From: Tubulanus polymorphus
Lineage: Eukaryota > Nemertea > Palaeonemertea > Tubulaniformes > Tubulanidae
Direction of reading: 5' to 3'
DNA: 64,000 nucleotides
Assembly (NCBI RefSeq): GCF_964204645.1
Contig: NC_134026.1
Location: forward strand, 28,538,650 to 28,602,649
The notes below the pieces were generated by a model, which saw only the letters and a list, made by a program, of their open reading frames with translations, had not been told where the DNA came from and did no database searches. Position 1 is the stretch's first letter; every line of letters begins with the position of its first letter. Positions 23,656 through 37,900 of this stretch are shown one piece after another. Position numbers and translations under genes: made by a program.

Positions 23656-23773
23656 AACAACGCGAATATTTCACAAGATGAAGACGTCTGATATGATGTA
23701 TATTCCGTCCTCGGCTGATAGAATTGACCACGGCGGGTCCAGTAAAAACGTATTTTGTAAATACTTGAATAAA

Positions 23774-25040
23774 GAACATAACATTATCATTGTATCATTA
23801 TTCGAACTCCAACCCAGATATTTCCTCGCGTAAGAAAAAATGTATGTACTTAAACATTTCACCACGTCATATTCGGGAATCCGTATAAAGCTGTTTGAAA
23901 TGAAAGTAAATTCATTACTCGCTTGCCGAAGTAGGAATCTCGATCTGCGTAAAATCTTTATCGTTAGGTGGTGCCCCTATACGCATCGTTGACGGTGAAT
24001 AGAAGAACTAATTTATTATTCGCATGCCGCAGTAGGATTATTGTGAATCGAGTTAGTTTACACGTTTTCCGCTTATGATATACATAGAGGCAGCACTTGA
24101 CGGTCTAAATTTTAATCGCGCATTAGGCCATGAATTGCAAAAATGTCACAATTTATTTAGTTTTGTTGGCAAGTGAACAAGGGAATTTCTGTTATTTTCT
24201 ACTAATTGAATGAAATAAATCATTTCTGAAAAAGATACATACAAGCCATAGAACCACAGAACAACAGCACTCATATGAAACTTATAATTAAATCTCAAAA
24301 CAACATCACCGCACTTTGATTCTGCATTTTCAAAGCAACATTGGACAAATCATCGACATTGATAAAGATTTATCCAGAAAAATAACTCTTACTGAAGTTT
24401 TTCCATCTTTTAAACATATTAAATCACTGGACCGAAGACTAATCCTACCTGAAAGAATGCTGTAATCAGCCTACGTAATTACCGGCACTAGTGTTCGAAA
24501 TTAGCCCAACTTGGCCAGTTAAAACAACCTAAACTAATTCATCCCTAATAACCCTTAGTTTGCCACTTAGAAGTAAACATAAAGCAAGGGAGTTTTATGA
24601 GATGTTTTTAGTATTTTTAACGACACCACGGATGTTACGAGCACGCAACGAGAAAACGAATTTTGAAATAGAACTAAGGTAAATATACATTTTTCCTTTG
24701 AAATGTAGCTAGGCTCACCTTCGTTCATTCAATGCATTAAATGTTTCCGAAAGACAGATAGTCGTAGAGGTCAACAGTACGAGCTACTAGAATAAAAATA
24801 CAAGTATATATGATATGCTTCATATGATATAGTAGCTTTATCTAAGATGGAATCAGCTGTCTTCGCGTTTATTTGACTCATGGTTAACACGGCTATCCCT
24901 TCAAAACATAATTATATACTATTAGTTTAATTTCATGTCTTCACGAAGTATTTGACATGGCTTATCGTAACGGATCGTAACGTATGAGTTTCAATTTCAT
25001 TTTTTTCTTATAGAATTTTCATATTCTTTTTTATTAATAG
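23774..25040. other. Spacer between SLC13 copy 2 and the next gene
   Basis: No recognisable coding block. A short open stretch with a GTAAAT donor-like site near 24680 might be a first exon of the downstream gene, but its reading frame does not fit the ATG at 25058, so at most it would be untranslated. Confidence 0.35.
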
Positions 25041-25057
25041 GTGGCATCTTCGTCAGA

Positions 25058-25654
25058 ATGAGCTCAACCGACAAGATGTCCAAGCGGGAAATCAGAGATA
25101 TGATAAGTATGGGTAAACGGACTCGGATACATCGATCACTGTCTTCGCGAAAAGCGACTAGCAATCGTTTCGAATTTAGTCCAGATTTCGAAGACGTTGA
25201 GATAAATACAACTCATAAAAAACGTCCGATCACAATTGAACTGTCTTCAGATTCAGAGGCCGCGGAGCAGTCCGATTCAGAGCGGTCTGTACACGGACCA
25301 TCCCTAAAAAGACGACGTTTAATGCGCAAGAAAAGTGAATTAGATAAACTTTACAAAAAACCTGAAAAACAATGCAGCTGTTGTTTCCAGAATATCCGCC
25401 AGCGCGTGACGATAGACGGCGGACACTCAAAGGTTCACAACAAAATCATAGCGGTCACAAATACGGATAATTCTACAAACAGCGACGATGATTTCGGAAT
25501 CGAATCTTGTAACGAACAAGAACGAGAAGATTTTTTCAATGGATCTTCTATAAACACAAGCAATTTGTCAGATGTATTCAAATCAGAAATTAGCGACTGT
25601 AATGATACGGTGGATAGTATGGATTGTAAATCGAGTGACAACTTGATGGACTAA
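25058..25654 (+). CDS. Unrecognised Ser/Asp-rich, probably nuclear protein
   Basis: A 198-residue single-exon frame. I do not recognise the family. It is strongly hydrophilic and likely disordered, with a basic run KRRRLMRKK (residues 84-92) that fits a nuclear localisation signal, and ITIELSSDSE (58-67), a hydrophobic core followed by acidic/phosphorylatable residues that matches the SUMO-interacting-motif pattern. A small cysteine group CSCC is at 106-109. The second half is acidic and Asn/Ser-rich. A good splice acceptor (polypyrimidine then TTAATAG) lies at 25040, 17 bases before the ATG, suggesting a noncoding 5' exon, and AATAAA is at 25740-25745, 86 bases after the stop. It could alternatively be the last exon of a longer protein, since the frame stays open back to the acceptor. 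Confidence 0.55.
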   Translation: MSSTDKMSKREIRDMISMGKRTRIHRSLSSRKATSNRFEFSPDFEDVEINTTHKKRPITIELSSDSEAAEQSDSERSVHGPSLKRRRLMRKKSELDKLYKKPEKQCSCCFQNIRQRVTIDGGHSKVHNKIIAVTNTDNSTNSDDDFGIESCNEQEREDFFNGSSINTSNLSDVFKSEISDCNDTVDSMDCKSSDNLMD

Positions 25655-25739
25655 ATTACTCATTGTTGGATAATGGGTTTAGACTTCAATTGTCATTATA
25701 TGCTTTAACCTCTGTGATATCATAATCGAGAATCAGCAG

Positions 25740-25745
25740 AATAAA
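25740..25745 (+). promoter_or_regulatory. Polyadenylation signal AATAAA
   Basis: Canonical hexamer 86 bases after the stop of the Ser/Asp-rich gene; supports a short 3' untranslated region. Confidence 0.5.
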
Positions 25746-25759
25746 ATGAAGAGACACTT

Positions 25760-28700
25760 TTTTAATAGGAAAACAGAATTTTTACTTATCCGTTTGACTC
25801 AGTTGCACAATAGTTTCACATCATTTTTACACACGATTTCAAGGGATAACAGAAGCAGTTTTAATAGAACACTGCTGGCTACTCTGGCTGACATTAGTAT
25901 TTCAGATGAAGCTGATGATTATCTAGACAATTATACCATACAATCAGTATTATTACCTGTAGTTTATGTTTTTGTACATAATTATATTTTCTTATGAAAA
26001 TGTAATGAATGCAATTTATATGAACGTTTCCAAGCTCTGCCATATAAATATATACATATATATATAGAAAGCTTTATCGATGAATCTGCATTCAAATTAT
26101 TACTTAAGACTAAATTCGAGTTGATTTGCATAAAGCGTCTTTATCTTGAAAAAAATGATAATTCTGATGTAACTGGGTATGACACAGGTCTGAGTACCGG
26201 TAGTACTGGTAAGCAAGTCTTATTTACATTAGGATTAAGCTTATAACAATAACAGAGGATGCTGTAATAACATTGTTTTATGTACATAAACTTTTAATAC
26301 ATACGTCATAATATTGATCATATAAATAACGAATATCAATAATTAATAATCAATTATGATTTCAATAAATAAGAACATGATTAGTATCAATAATTGTTGA
26401 AGCTTTTAACACTGGATAATGACTACCTAATCAATAATACATGTACACCACTTCATACACCAGTATTATAGAATTGGAATATTACCTGTCAAATTGTTTA
26501 CTATCCATTTCACCATTCATCACGTACCGGTTATTTCAAAATGTTAATGCCCAATTTCAAGACAACGACAGGTTTTATCCAATTCTTCTCGGATTATTCA
26601 TTAACAATTCCTAATGCTATAAACTTAACAGTCAAAAGCACCAACATATACAATCACATTTCCAAAGACGTTTTACGAGTAATGTAGGAAAATAAAACTG
26701 ATTTATAATTATAGCTCATTTTCATGAGATAAATATACATATTTCTAGATCTACTTTTGTACAATTTTTCCAAGCATATTTCTTGCAAAACTAGTTTAAG
26801 ACTTAATTCATCATACAGTTATATATCATATATTTCTTTTAGGCATTATAACCATGAGACGCACGATATCGAATAAAATATACGTTTTATACGCCAAAAA
26901 TTGAGGTTTCCACGCAGAGTTTCAGATAAACATTTTTTTGCGATTTTACAGATGGAGATCACATTACGATAACGATAAAAGTTTAAATGATTACTTAAGC
27001 TGACTGTGGAACCACAACGATCTGTACAATATTAATTACAATTTACATACAATGTTTATAACTTCCGTAGAAACAAATGCGTACTTGGCTCAGAGTTCAC
27101 AAATTTTCAAGTTCGCTTTGTGAAGAGGTCGAATTGTAGTTTCGGTTATTCATTAGATAGAATTGGAGGTGGAATTTCTAAATTTGAGCTCAGCCAAAAA
27201 TACTGGTACTAGCGCGAACTAAACCAACCATGCATAAAAGTTAAAAACAGTTCGCCCCATGGGGATGGAAACTCTGGACTCTTTGGTTTCCGAGAGTCAT
27301 ACCTGTTACAAGCAGTCATATGTATCTAGTGGAGATGTATTGCAGTGTAACTCCAGGTTTTAAACGAGACTTCACTAGTTATTTAGGCTGATATGGGTGA
27401 AAGCAAACAGCACCATGTCATCACGAATATACACTATACACATAAATAATACATATATAAAATACACAAGTATGATTCTAAACAGGCGATACACATTTTT
27501 CTTGTACATGTACCATCTTCACAGGCCAGATTTCAATATCAGATAAATAGTGTATTATTTACTATATTGGGAAAAGCATAAATTCGTTGGAAAAAGGCAT
27601 TTGGCCTACCAGCTCACTTTCCAAGATCTTCAAAGACAACCTTAAAGGATATAATACATCTAACATACAAGGAAATTATATTCGTACGTGTATCTGGACC
27701 TTTACAAGATGGATATTATAACAATCTCTATGGATTCCATTCTTCGTGAACGGCGTGTATCATTTAAACTATAATAATAGAAAGAAAAAATTCCTGCCTC
27801 GAGGGTCGATGCACGATTACATATATATTCATTTATAGATCATATACATATGACGATTGATTGTTGCCCACAATCGCTAAATGTATGGTATAACTACATA
27901 ACACTGAGATCACTATAAAACAATCGAATAAACAACAAATATTCAGTATACGTTAACTAAAATTTAGCCCGTTGATATTTCGGGGGATACAGGCAAGAAC
28001 AAGAAAGTAAAAAAGAATAACAAATAAACAAACTTTGTCAGCACATCATGTATCACAAAACAAGCATCGAGTCTATCTTTACATTACTTGGACAGAATGA
28101 TGGCAAATTTGAAGTTGTGATAATTCCAGAAATAAGGAAAAACTAATTGTAGATAAAAGGTAAAGAGTTCATTCTGTAGTGCAAAGACAACCCTGATACA
28201 CGTACTTATGAATATGACTAGGAATTGTCATCATTAGGCATGTTATACTCTTACTTTGTGTAATAACTTAAAAAAACAACTAATAAATGTTGCAAATGCA
28301 CTTTGTAAGGAAGAAACTTAATTTCGACTGTGGCCTTCAAAAAAACCTCACATTTTCATTACGTAGGTATATAAAATATTTACAGATATGAAACTAAAAA
28401 TATAAGTCTGCACATTCATATATACCCTGATAGTGAATTGTATTCTGGGGATATTGACTAGATGTAAGATGTCGTTGTTGAAAGCAAATACTATCATAGT
28501 GATGTTTTGATAAACTCAAATCTGTCTGTAGTTTAAAAAAAACAATCTTCGTCGAAAGCGTATAATGATACAACCCTATCTACACTTAATTCTGATATTA
28601 AGTTGATATGAAAAGTTAAAAACATTCATTGATTGATAACCATTACTTTTCACTTGGTTTTCGTAAGTAACAAATATTTCAATAATTTTTGTTGGCACAT

Positions 28701-28976
28701 CCTTCAGGAATCTAGATCACTATGAATGTCAATACACTCAAACTCTCTTATGTTGTCATCAGATAAGTTGTCGCGTTGCTTAAATCGTCACTTTTTTTAT
28801 TCCCAAATTGTATTTTGTATTCAAACTATTTTGTGTAAGTTATTACTTGGATTCAGCTGTTTGGATTAGTCATTAACATAATGATTGACCCAACTGAGAT
28901 GCCATAAGCGAGTTTGACTGCTGTAATTCAAAATTCGAAACACTGATCCATTTCGCGGGGTCCTTTAATTCTCTCA
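25760..28976. other. AT-rich convergent 3' region
   Basis: Lies between a plus-strand gene end and the PITPNM stop codon on the minus strand. It contains no recognisable coding block and is the natural place for a PITPNM 3' untranslated region; several TTTATT hexamers (minus-strand AATAAA) occur, and I cannot tell which is used. An 83-codon frame at 25746-25997 has no family features. Confidence 0.45.
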
Positions 28977-31900
28977 TCACACACGTGATTCGTAACGAAA
29001 TTCGGGCATCTTTGCGCGTGGAGATGTTCCACGTTGTCTGACAGCTTTACCGCTATCTAATAAACCGGCATCTATAACAGTATTACCTGCTTCACTGACA
29101 CATATACCCGGACCGGCTGAAGCTGGATCATTGCGGATAATGCCATCGTACGGTTCAGAAACAACCGGTGGAAGTGAAGTCGTCCGTTTTGCCGATTTCT
29201 TCGAGCTTTTACCACGTTTTAGTCTCTCCTGCCCGGGAAGCCCGAAACATCCTTTCCTTATGACCATCCTAGCGTTGCCGATGGCGGGTCGTGAACCTCC
29301 CGGTGCAGTTAGGTCGCTGAGGTGTGAGGCGTAACCTTCAGACAGTATCTGGAAATTAGAATATTAATGCACCTGGTACTTCGAGAAAAAACTTTCAGAA
29401 ACTTTCGTCACACCTGACGATGATCTCTAGGGTGAGATCGAAACGTCGTGTCTTTTATATATTTTAGATTTAATAAATAAATTCTGGTTTTTAAATTCTT
29501 TTAATCTGTAAATAGTGGTATTTTATCTTATTAAAAAACTTTCAGATTTTCAGGTTCAGGTTTCGAGATAGAGGCTAGGGGAGATTGCCAATGTTACGAG
29601 TGTCACTGATCACAATTTTTTGTGGTTATTGGGCATTGAAATATTGGGCATTTATAATAAGAATTATAAATACCTCACAAAATTTACTGTCTTTACGAAT
29701 TCTAATTTTGTATATAGTATATTATCTATCAACCATGTCTGAGAGTGGCTATTCTACTAATATTATGACCACGTATCTTACCTCTGCCTGATTGTGCTGT
29801 TTCTTTGACGCTTTACCAACTATATATATTTGATTAGGTTGTAACCCGAGTGCCTGGTAAACAGATATATCTTTAGCCGACCCATACGCTCCACAAATCT
29901 CAATTTTACCCTGTAAGAAACAAACATTGCATAATTAATTCCAGATTTATTCACATTCGGCAGGCAAAATTCAAAGCGTTTGAATTAACCTCATTGATTA
30001 ATCCACGTAAGAAGTTTCCTTTTTGTCTGAGTGGATCTGCAGACAATCCATCCATGAACGAAACCATGCCATGCGGGAAGTTATGCTGGGCCAGCCAAGC
30101 TACAACTTTCTTGTGTTGCATGTCTGGTCTTGCTGTTATATACAAAATAAGATACCCGAGTTCCTGCCAATGTCTGAAAAAGTTAAAACAATCAACTAAA
30201 ACTATAAGATCTTGTCGAATATCAGAGATTATCTATGACAAAACCATAACGATTACTAACAGCCATAATCAGCAGATGATGCCTGTTAGTTAATAGCCAA
30301 AACGTTTTGGTTTCATTTCATCAGATCTTCAAAATTTTCATTCATCTACAGTTGAAATGGATAAGAGCGTTTTACCTAATGAACAACAATGTTTTACCTG
30401 ACAACGTCGACAGCTCCGGCCCGAACTTTTGGGTCTTTACCCATAATTGACATACTCGCGGTAAAGGAACCATCAATACTAAATACGATAGACTCTGTCT
30501 TAGGAGGCAGAACTGACAAATAGAAATCCACTGATGTGTGATCTCCCCTGAAATAAACAACATCCGATAGTAGTTATGTCATTCATTCCATCATATAAGG
30601 TACCATATACCAACAAAATCAGATTGATAATACAAACCTGACGACTATTTTGATAGGGTACATGCCGAGACTGAGTTTTTTATCATCGGGTATTTGATAT
30701 GTTATACGTCCGTTACTATCAGTGACTTCAGTACCGAAATATTGCCAATCACCCATCGGCGGTTGGGTCATTACGTGAATATCGACCTTTTCACCCGATA
30801 ATGACACCATATCCAACGGTCCATACATAAACCTGGCGGTCAAAATCTGAGGAGCATCCTCTACCACTATACAGTCATTAGCTCGATGATTCGGGCCAAC
30901 ATTCTGTAATATATATGTATGTTATCATGATCAAATCAAATCTTCAGGTTTGTGTCAATAGATGATAGCAATTCTGCACTATACAGGCATTACCCTGATG
31001 ATTTGGACTTGAATTCCAGTGATCAAATATCTAAGGCCGAGTTTCAGAGATGTAGGGGCAAAATAATTTTGAAAAATTTGAAACATTTCCAAATCTATCG
31101 GTTACTACCATGGTTTCACATCGTTACTATGGTGGGTGTAACCCAGGTTGAGGATTTACCCCTAGTGGTAACTTTGATACCCAGTCTGCGAAACTGCACC
31201 ACAATTTCGATTTTATCATTTGTTGATTGCAATTCCTCCCCTTCTACGTACCCTCAATTTGATTGTAGTTCTACGCTTGATCCATTTCTCACGCGGCTGT
31301 GAAGGAGTAAAAACAGCCACTTCTTTACCACCATGACTAACACTGGCACTTTCATGTCTTACAACCTACAAACGCATTACAGTAAATGATACATTCAATG
31401 TCCAAGATTTCACAATGTTTGACTGGTGCTGCTGTCTTTCAATAAAGACTTTAATTAATCAAAAATTTTATTTTACCGAGGCGTAGAGGCAGTGAAGGGT
31501 TAATATTTCGAGACACTGACCTGTCTGAGAATGAATGCCACGACATCGCTTGATTCCCAGTAACTAGCATGAAATAAATGTGGCAAAGCATTGGTCGGGA
31601 ATGTATGTAGTGCCTCCGGACAGTACAATGCATAGTCAATACGCTTAGTACCCCACCAACACTTAGTTACTGAAACAGAGATACATCAATTACTGAAACA
31701 GCCATTACTGAAATAACAACCGGCAGACAGGATGATTACACAGTACACTACTTACTAGCTGCTATACTTGACAGGTTTATTTCACCATGTCCCGAGATCT
31801 GACTTACGATACTCATATTGCTTGTTCTTCTCTCTAACGTCGGTTTATCTTGATTGTGCTCGAACAACATCTCCGCATTACTCTGAATGGTCTCCACTGC

Positions 31901-34900
31901 AAATAGATACCGTATATTTTCTCAAACAATGAAATCTCGCAATTTATTTTTCATCATTTCAGTTTACATGATAGGTTTTTTTTACTATATCCGGTTACAT
32001 AGTTCTAAATATTCCATGCATAATTGATTAAAAAGATTGATGACATATATATATATATATATATAATACGTCGGATGGCAGATGTATGGTAACAGGTGAT
32101 AAGACAAGATTTTCAGGACAAGCCTAGCAGCTGTATACAGATTAACAGCATGCAGCACTACAATCTCATCATCATACTGGAATATAATAGAGAAGTTTTG
32201 GCTCATTCCACATATCAAATATATAAACATAATATGCTTCTATTTCTATGCATGTTTTTATATTCACACTGATATCCAAAAGCTGTATATACCAGAAACC
32301 AACTTCCCACGCATAACAAATGAAAATTATTTCTTCAGAACTAGGCCTATACAAAAACACTCTTGAAGATTTTGCTGAAACTAATGCATAGTTTTTCCAA
32401 ATGATGCATAGCACAACTTGCAAAGTATAGATTAGAATAGTTCTGACCGTAGCAAGCTAGTGAGATGAATATATAAATATTGGAAAACTTCATTCATTGC
32501 TCTTTCAGGCAAAAGATTCAAATATCAAATTACAGCAGTTCACAAAGTTATCCAATCAGAAGAGGGTGCGAAGCAGGTTCAAGCCAATTTAGGGCTTTGA
32601 CTTACTAACGTACAAGAAAAGTATTTGCTCTCAGCTTCCACAAGTACGTCAAAATCTAGATCTGTAATACATGTAAATGTATCTTCACATTGAAAAAAAG
32701 TTTCCATGAATGTTTTTTACTATGATCAGGCAGGTTTTGATTGGTTGCAACCAAATTCTCTTCTGGCGCGTTCGTTTCGACCAGAATATGCTCTACCTAT
32801 TCTGAAATAGCATAATCTGTAAACTGGACAGAAGCGACTGGTATAGAGTTTGTATAATCCGGGATTGCTTCTCCTAAACTGGAATAAGTTCAATCGAAAC
32901 CTGCTTAAGTCAAACTGGCAACTGATAAAATGACAACAACGATATGCATAGTAAGAAACTTAATCTCAATAAACAATAAAAGCTAACAAAATCAATTTGC
33001 TCGAATCACGTAACGACCATTAAGAATAATCGAAGCTAAACTAAAGCCGATATCTGCTGTTTAGAATACCGATAGAGGCCAAAATCATATGATTCCAGTA
33101 GATACAACGTATTATCTCCAACCATACAAATACTGAACCAAAATCAAATCGAATGGCCTTAGATAACTTACCGACGTGAATAGATTCACCGTCGCCGAGA
33201 GGATAACGGTTATACCGAGCCGTTTTCAGAGGAGAAACGTATTTAAAACGTTCATTCAGAAGCGGTTCAATACGAGATGCCGAAGGATCGGTCGGATGAA
33301 ACAAATTGTATATCTGATGACAGTGCGGTCGCGTAGGAGCTGAAAATAGAATCGAAGATGAATTGTGAGCTTGCAGACTTACCAGACCTCAATAGATGAC
33401 AAATTCGAATTTTGATTTCTGTGATTTCGGTTCTTTTTTCATATTTTTGTTTAACGTGGTACAACTTACTATGTTTGTCTTCGGATAAAATTCTTCTGAA
33501 CGCTAACACTAATCCCAACGGGGCGCCGAACATGAAAAAGTCCATAACCTCGAAGTCCAACCTTTCGATTTCTGGATAAACTAAACCGCGAGATGTCGGT
33601 AAAGATAAATGTCGAGTATACGGTGAATTTGGCACTGATTGATGACGGGTTCGTTCACAGTCTACAGTCTCGCTTCGAAATCTTCTACTATGGTCACTAG
33701 TAATATCCTTCACTTCCTCGGTAGGCGTAAGGTCTGGATTGCTGACGCTTAATTGTTTAATCGTCTCTAGGTTCGATTTCTTGAATACCGGTTGATTTTC
33801 GCCGTCTTCGTGGTCGCTCTCGTGAATGCTACCGTGGCTGCTGTTGTGACTGTTTGCGCGACTGAAACTAATCGCCTGACACAAAGCGTCGTAACCAAAT
33901 ATCGAACCAACTGAATCACCGACAAAACACACCTTGAAATTTAAAAAAAAGTAATTTATAGATTAGAGATAAAGATCAGTTTCAATAGAAACACTGTCCA
34001 TCTATATACTAGAGAAAAACCCACAATCAAAAGTATAATGTTACATCTCAATTGCAATGAGCCATCAAAAATCATAACAAAAAGCTTTTTAAACTGACTT
34101 GTAGCAATAGAGTTGAGATATTAAGATAACATTTATAGTTTTCATTCAATTGTGGATTTTATCTAATAAATTGAAAGATTGCGGTACATACCTGTCCACT
34201 GAATCCTCTGCCCTCTTCTGATCGTAAAAACTCATGATACACGTGGTTGGCTTTGACAATAACTTTTGACAGACATTCTCTATAATCATGAGCAGATGTG
34301 GTTAATAGAGGAATAGCACCAAGAGGAATATAATCATTAGTTACGTGAGTCGCACTGCTGTCTGTTGTTAAACCAGGTGATTGAGCATCAAAACTATACG
34401 GACTAAGACTGAAAATAAGAGAACAATTGTTCAGCAATAAATTTTGGGTAAAAGTGATTTCAAAGGCAATCAGGTCATAATAGTTGCAGTTCTGATTCTG
34501 AATAAAAGTCAAAGACGATTTAAACATTAAGTCTAAAATCCACCATTGAACCAAAAGTTTGTTCAATGTCTGTATTATTTTGAATCGTAGATAGCAATCC
34601 AGATGTTATTGTAGATTTAGTGCTGAAATTAGCAAAATGAATCTACTGCAGATTTACGAGGAATGAACTACTGGATAGATTCATTTATTCACCTGGATAG
34701 AACTGAGAGAGCCTCAGTACAGACGGGAGGACAGGGCACCAATCTCAAGGCGATGTGACTGTGAGCTGATGGATAATGAGCGCGAGTAATAGCATCGAAT
34801 GTAGTTCGAAATGTGCCGATGTCAGTGCGTTTGGAGGTCTGTTCCTGGCCAGTTTCTAAAATACTTCCTACAAAATTGTATGAAGAAATAAATGTAAAAC

Positions 34901-37900
34901 GCATTGCTTCAAATGATTTTGATAATAATTGCAAGTTTTCAGACAGTGTTTAATATATCGTTAATCTAAGAAAGTACCTTTGTCTTATCGACCAAAAAAT
35001 CTGAAGTATGTTTCCATACTATATACAACATATATCGATTTCAAATATCAAATGTGAAACTCAAAAAATATAAATCAATTATTTCAGTGAATTATCATTT
35101 ACCGTTACAACATAAAAACTGAATTTCTGACAACATTTCTATTCAAATCGCTATCAGCTACGGGAATTGAAGATTCTAGAAATCTAAATTTTTAGCCGAG
35201 CAGAAATCCACGATAGAAAATACATTAAGAAATAAATACATTGTACTTCTAGTAAGCCAACAGTCTATTTCAAAAGGTTTAGCCCTGATTTCACTATTTC
35301 CAAGATTAGACATCGATTAAACCATGGACGTATAATCTAGTTTATACATCCATGATTAAACTATGGATTCTACAATATTCAATCAAAGTCTTTGTAGTCC
35401 GTAATTTTTTTCTCAAAGCTGAGACGCCAGCTTTACATGTAAACTACAGATCCACTGGTTTATGACATCACTCCGAGTCTGTGATATACGCGTAAACAAC
35501 AAATATTTTAATCTAAAATCAATAAAATCTACACATCAACACATGTGTTCAAATCAGTGAACAGTGAGAGAAGACAAAAATTGGCAACGGATTTGCCAGT
35601 GGAACTGAGTTTTGTGACAGCCACCAAAACATCCAAACAGTGGCCATAGTGAAATAGTGTACGTACCCGTAAATTCATCCTTACCTCCGTGAAGTACGAG
35701 AAACAGAACTGAAGTTTTACACTGAAACGTCGTATTCGACGGGGTCTGCGGAGGACCCATATCGATGCTCTGCGACGCCGGACCATGAAGATGTCGGTAA
35801 TATTCCAGTTTCCGATCAAACGATGAAGTGAAAAAATCTATATGAAATAAGAAGTAGAATCAAATACAAAAAAAAAAACACAGGACAACTGGTGAAGTTA
35901 GATGATACCTAAAAAGAGCCCAGTTCTCAATTTGAAATATAACAATGTATTAAAAAGTTTTAGTTTCCATCCCTGCTTAGCGTACTGTGAGCAGGTTTGA
36001 AGTCTCTTTTTCTCGATTAAGTGGGAAGAGACTTGAGATGAAACTTTGCCGTCACCAGGAATTGAACCCATATCAACCCTGGATTGACATACGAACCTCG
36101 AAGTTGCTTTGAGACACATAGATATACGTGTAGAAAATATCAGGCTTCATTAGGAATTAATCTATTAGATTTCAAGTGAAAAATATCTGAAATGAGCATC
36201 GATGTGTTTGAAAATACACTGAATGACCTATAGAATAATTGGACACAGCTGATGAAATGTTGAACTCATTAATTAATGACTTTCATGAACAACAGACTGC
36301 GGTGATAGATAGATACAGTGACACTGTAACAGATGACTGATTATAACACAGCTGTATATGACTCAATTAGTTCATGTGCGTTAGGTGTCTTTTATATACA
36401 ACATCGACCATTGATTGCTGACAAGTGAAATACTACGCAGCAAATAAATTATATCCGAAATAACTCACAATATGACTACAAATAGTTGCCATTAGGATTC
36501 ATCGATGCGATTGATAAACAAGATAGCCAAGATTGCTGGTGGTTTGTTAAAAACTAGGCTTTTTTGCTACCTGTACCAAATATCAGTGATTTCAAATGAT
36601 AATGGAATTCATCTAAGTCTTTTCATGCCTTAAGCATGTTTGCCAATGATTAAGATTTCCATGGTTGAAAACATTGTAAATCCACTGAAAAATGACCCGC
36701 AAAATCAGCAATTAATTTTTGGACATTGGGCCCTGAGCAGACCACTAAAGATGACAACGAAATTTAGCAAGACTAGTATTAAAAGTGACGACTCACTAGA
36801 ATCTTTAACTTGATCTGCCGGTGAACAATCACTGAACGCTTCATTAACCATTTCCATAGACGAAGTTCGATACAGTTTAGAAGCTGTACGATGTAGACCG
36901 GCATCTTCCACATCTAAAACATTCGGGCAAATACGTTATTCAAACAAATCCTTTCGCAATTAGATTAAACTCGTAATACATCGTCATCAATCGGTTTACT
37001 GTACCTTCAGCATCAAAGAATTCATCATCAGAACTTGAATCTTGTAGCTTCTCGATACTATCAACTCTCCAATCTCTGTCCATCGTTTGAGCTACATTTC
37101 TATTTGATCCTGAAATATATAACAACCACACAATTAAGTAACTGTACACTACTACCATAGTTGAAATAAGTAAATTTTCAATTTCTTTTTGAAAACTCAA
37201 AATTGGGATTATTCCTCTTATCTATTCGATGGTTGATTTAATTTGGTGCCACTTACAAAGCGAACCCACAGCGTCTGCCAGGAATGAAACAGGGGAATCA
37301 AATTTTAAGAATTATGGAACTTGCCCCAGCACTTTTCGGTAAAACAATGATACAATCATCATTGTCCGTATTCAATGTAAGTTTTCAACCGCGATGAACT
37401 ACTTACCTGCTTTTCTCATTCGATTCGTTCCCCATGATATTTTCTTCGTCGATCCTGATTCGGAGAGTTTTCGAACTTTTTCTTCGGATGATTTTAGCGC
37501 AGACGGACTGGCGCTACTGTGATTCACCAGCTCTTCATCTGTGTTCGGTAGCTGATCCTCGGGCACTTCTCCATTCTCTAAGAATTGACTCATTTTCTCC
37601 TTTAAAGCTTCCTGAGTTTGTCTTTCCAATTCACGAATGTCGTCGATTGTTAAGCCATAATATTCATCTTGCCAAGCCCAGGCCTGCCTGTGAGCTCGCA
37701 ACATTGTCTTTCTCAAGCCTAAAACATTCACATAACACATGTAATGGTTTTGACGATTCTTAAATCGAGTTGAAAATGCATGTTGAGTTATAGCTCTGTA
37801 TTTTTTTAAATATAGATGTTGGATCTGCAGCTGTTAATGTAAACACTTATTTCAGTTTTGCTACGATTAACATTGCACAATATAAGTATAACCCCGGTAC

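Noticed and set aside
24600-24680. Coding first exon for the Ser/Asp-rich gene
   Set aside because: Joining it to the acceptor at 25040 gives a frame that stops within about 25 codons and is not the frame of the 198-residue protein.
25746-25997. 83-codon frame downstream of the Ser/Asp-rich gene
   Set aside because: Begins within the AATAAA region of the preceding gene and has no family features; probably 3' flank.
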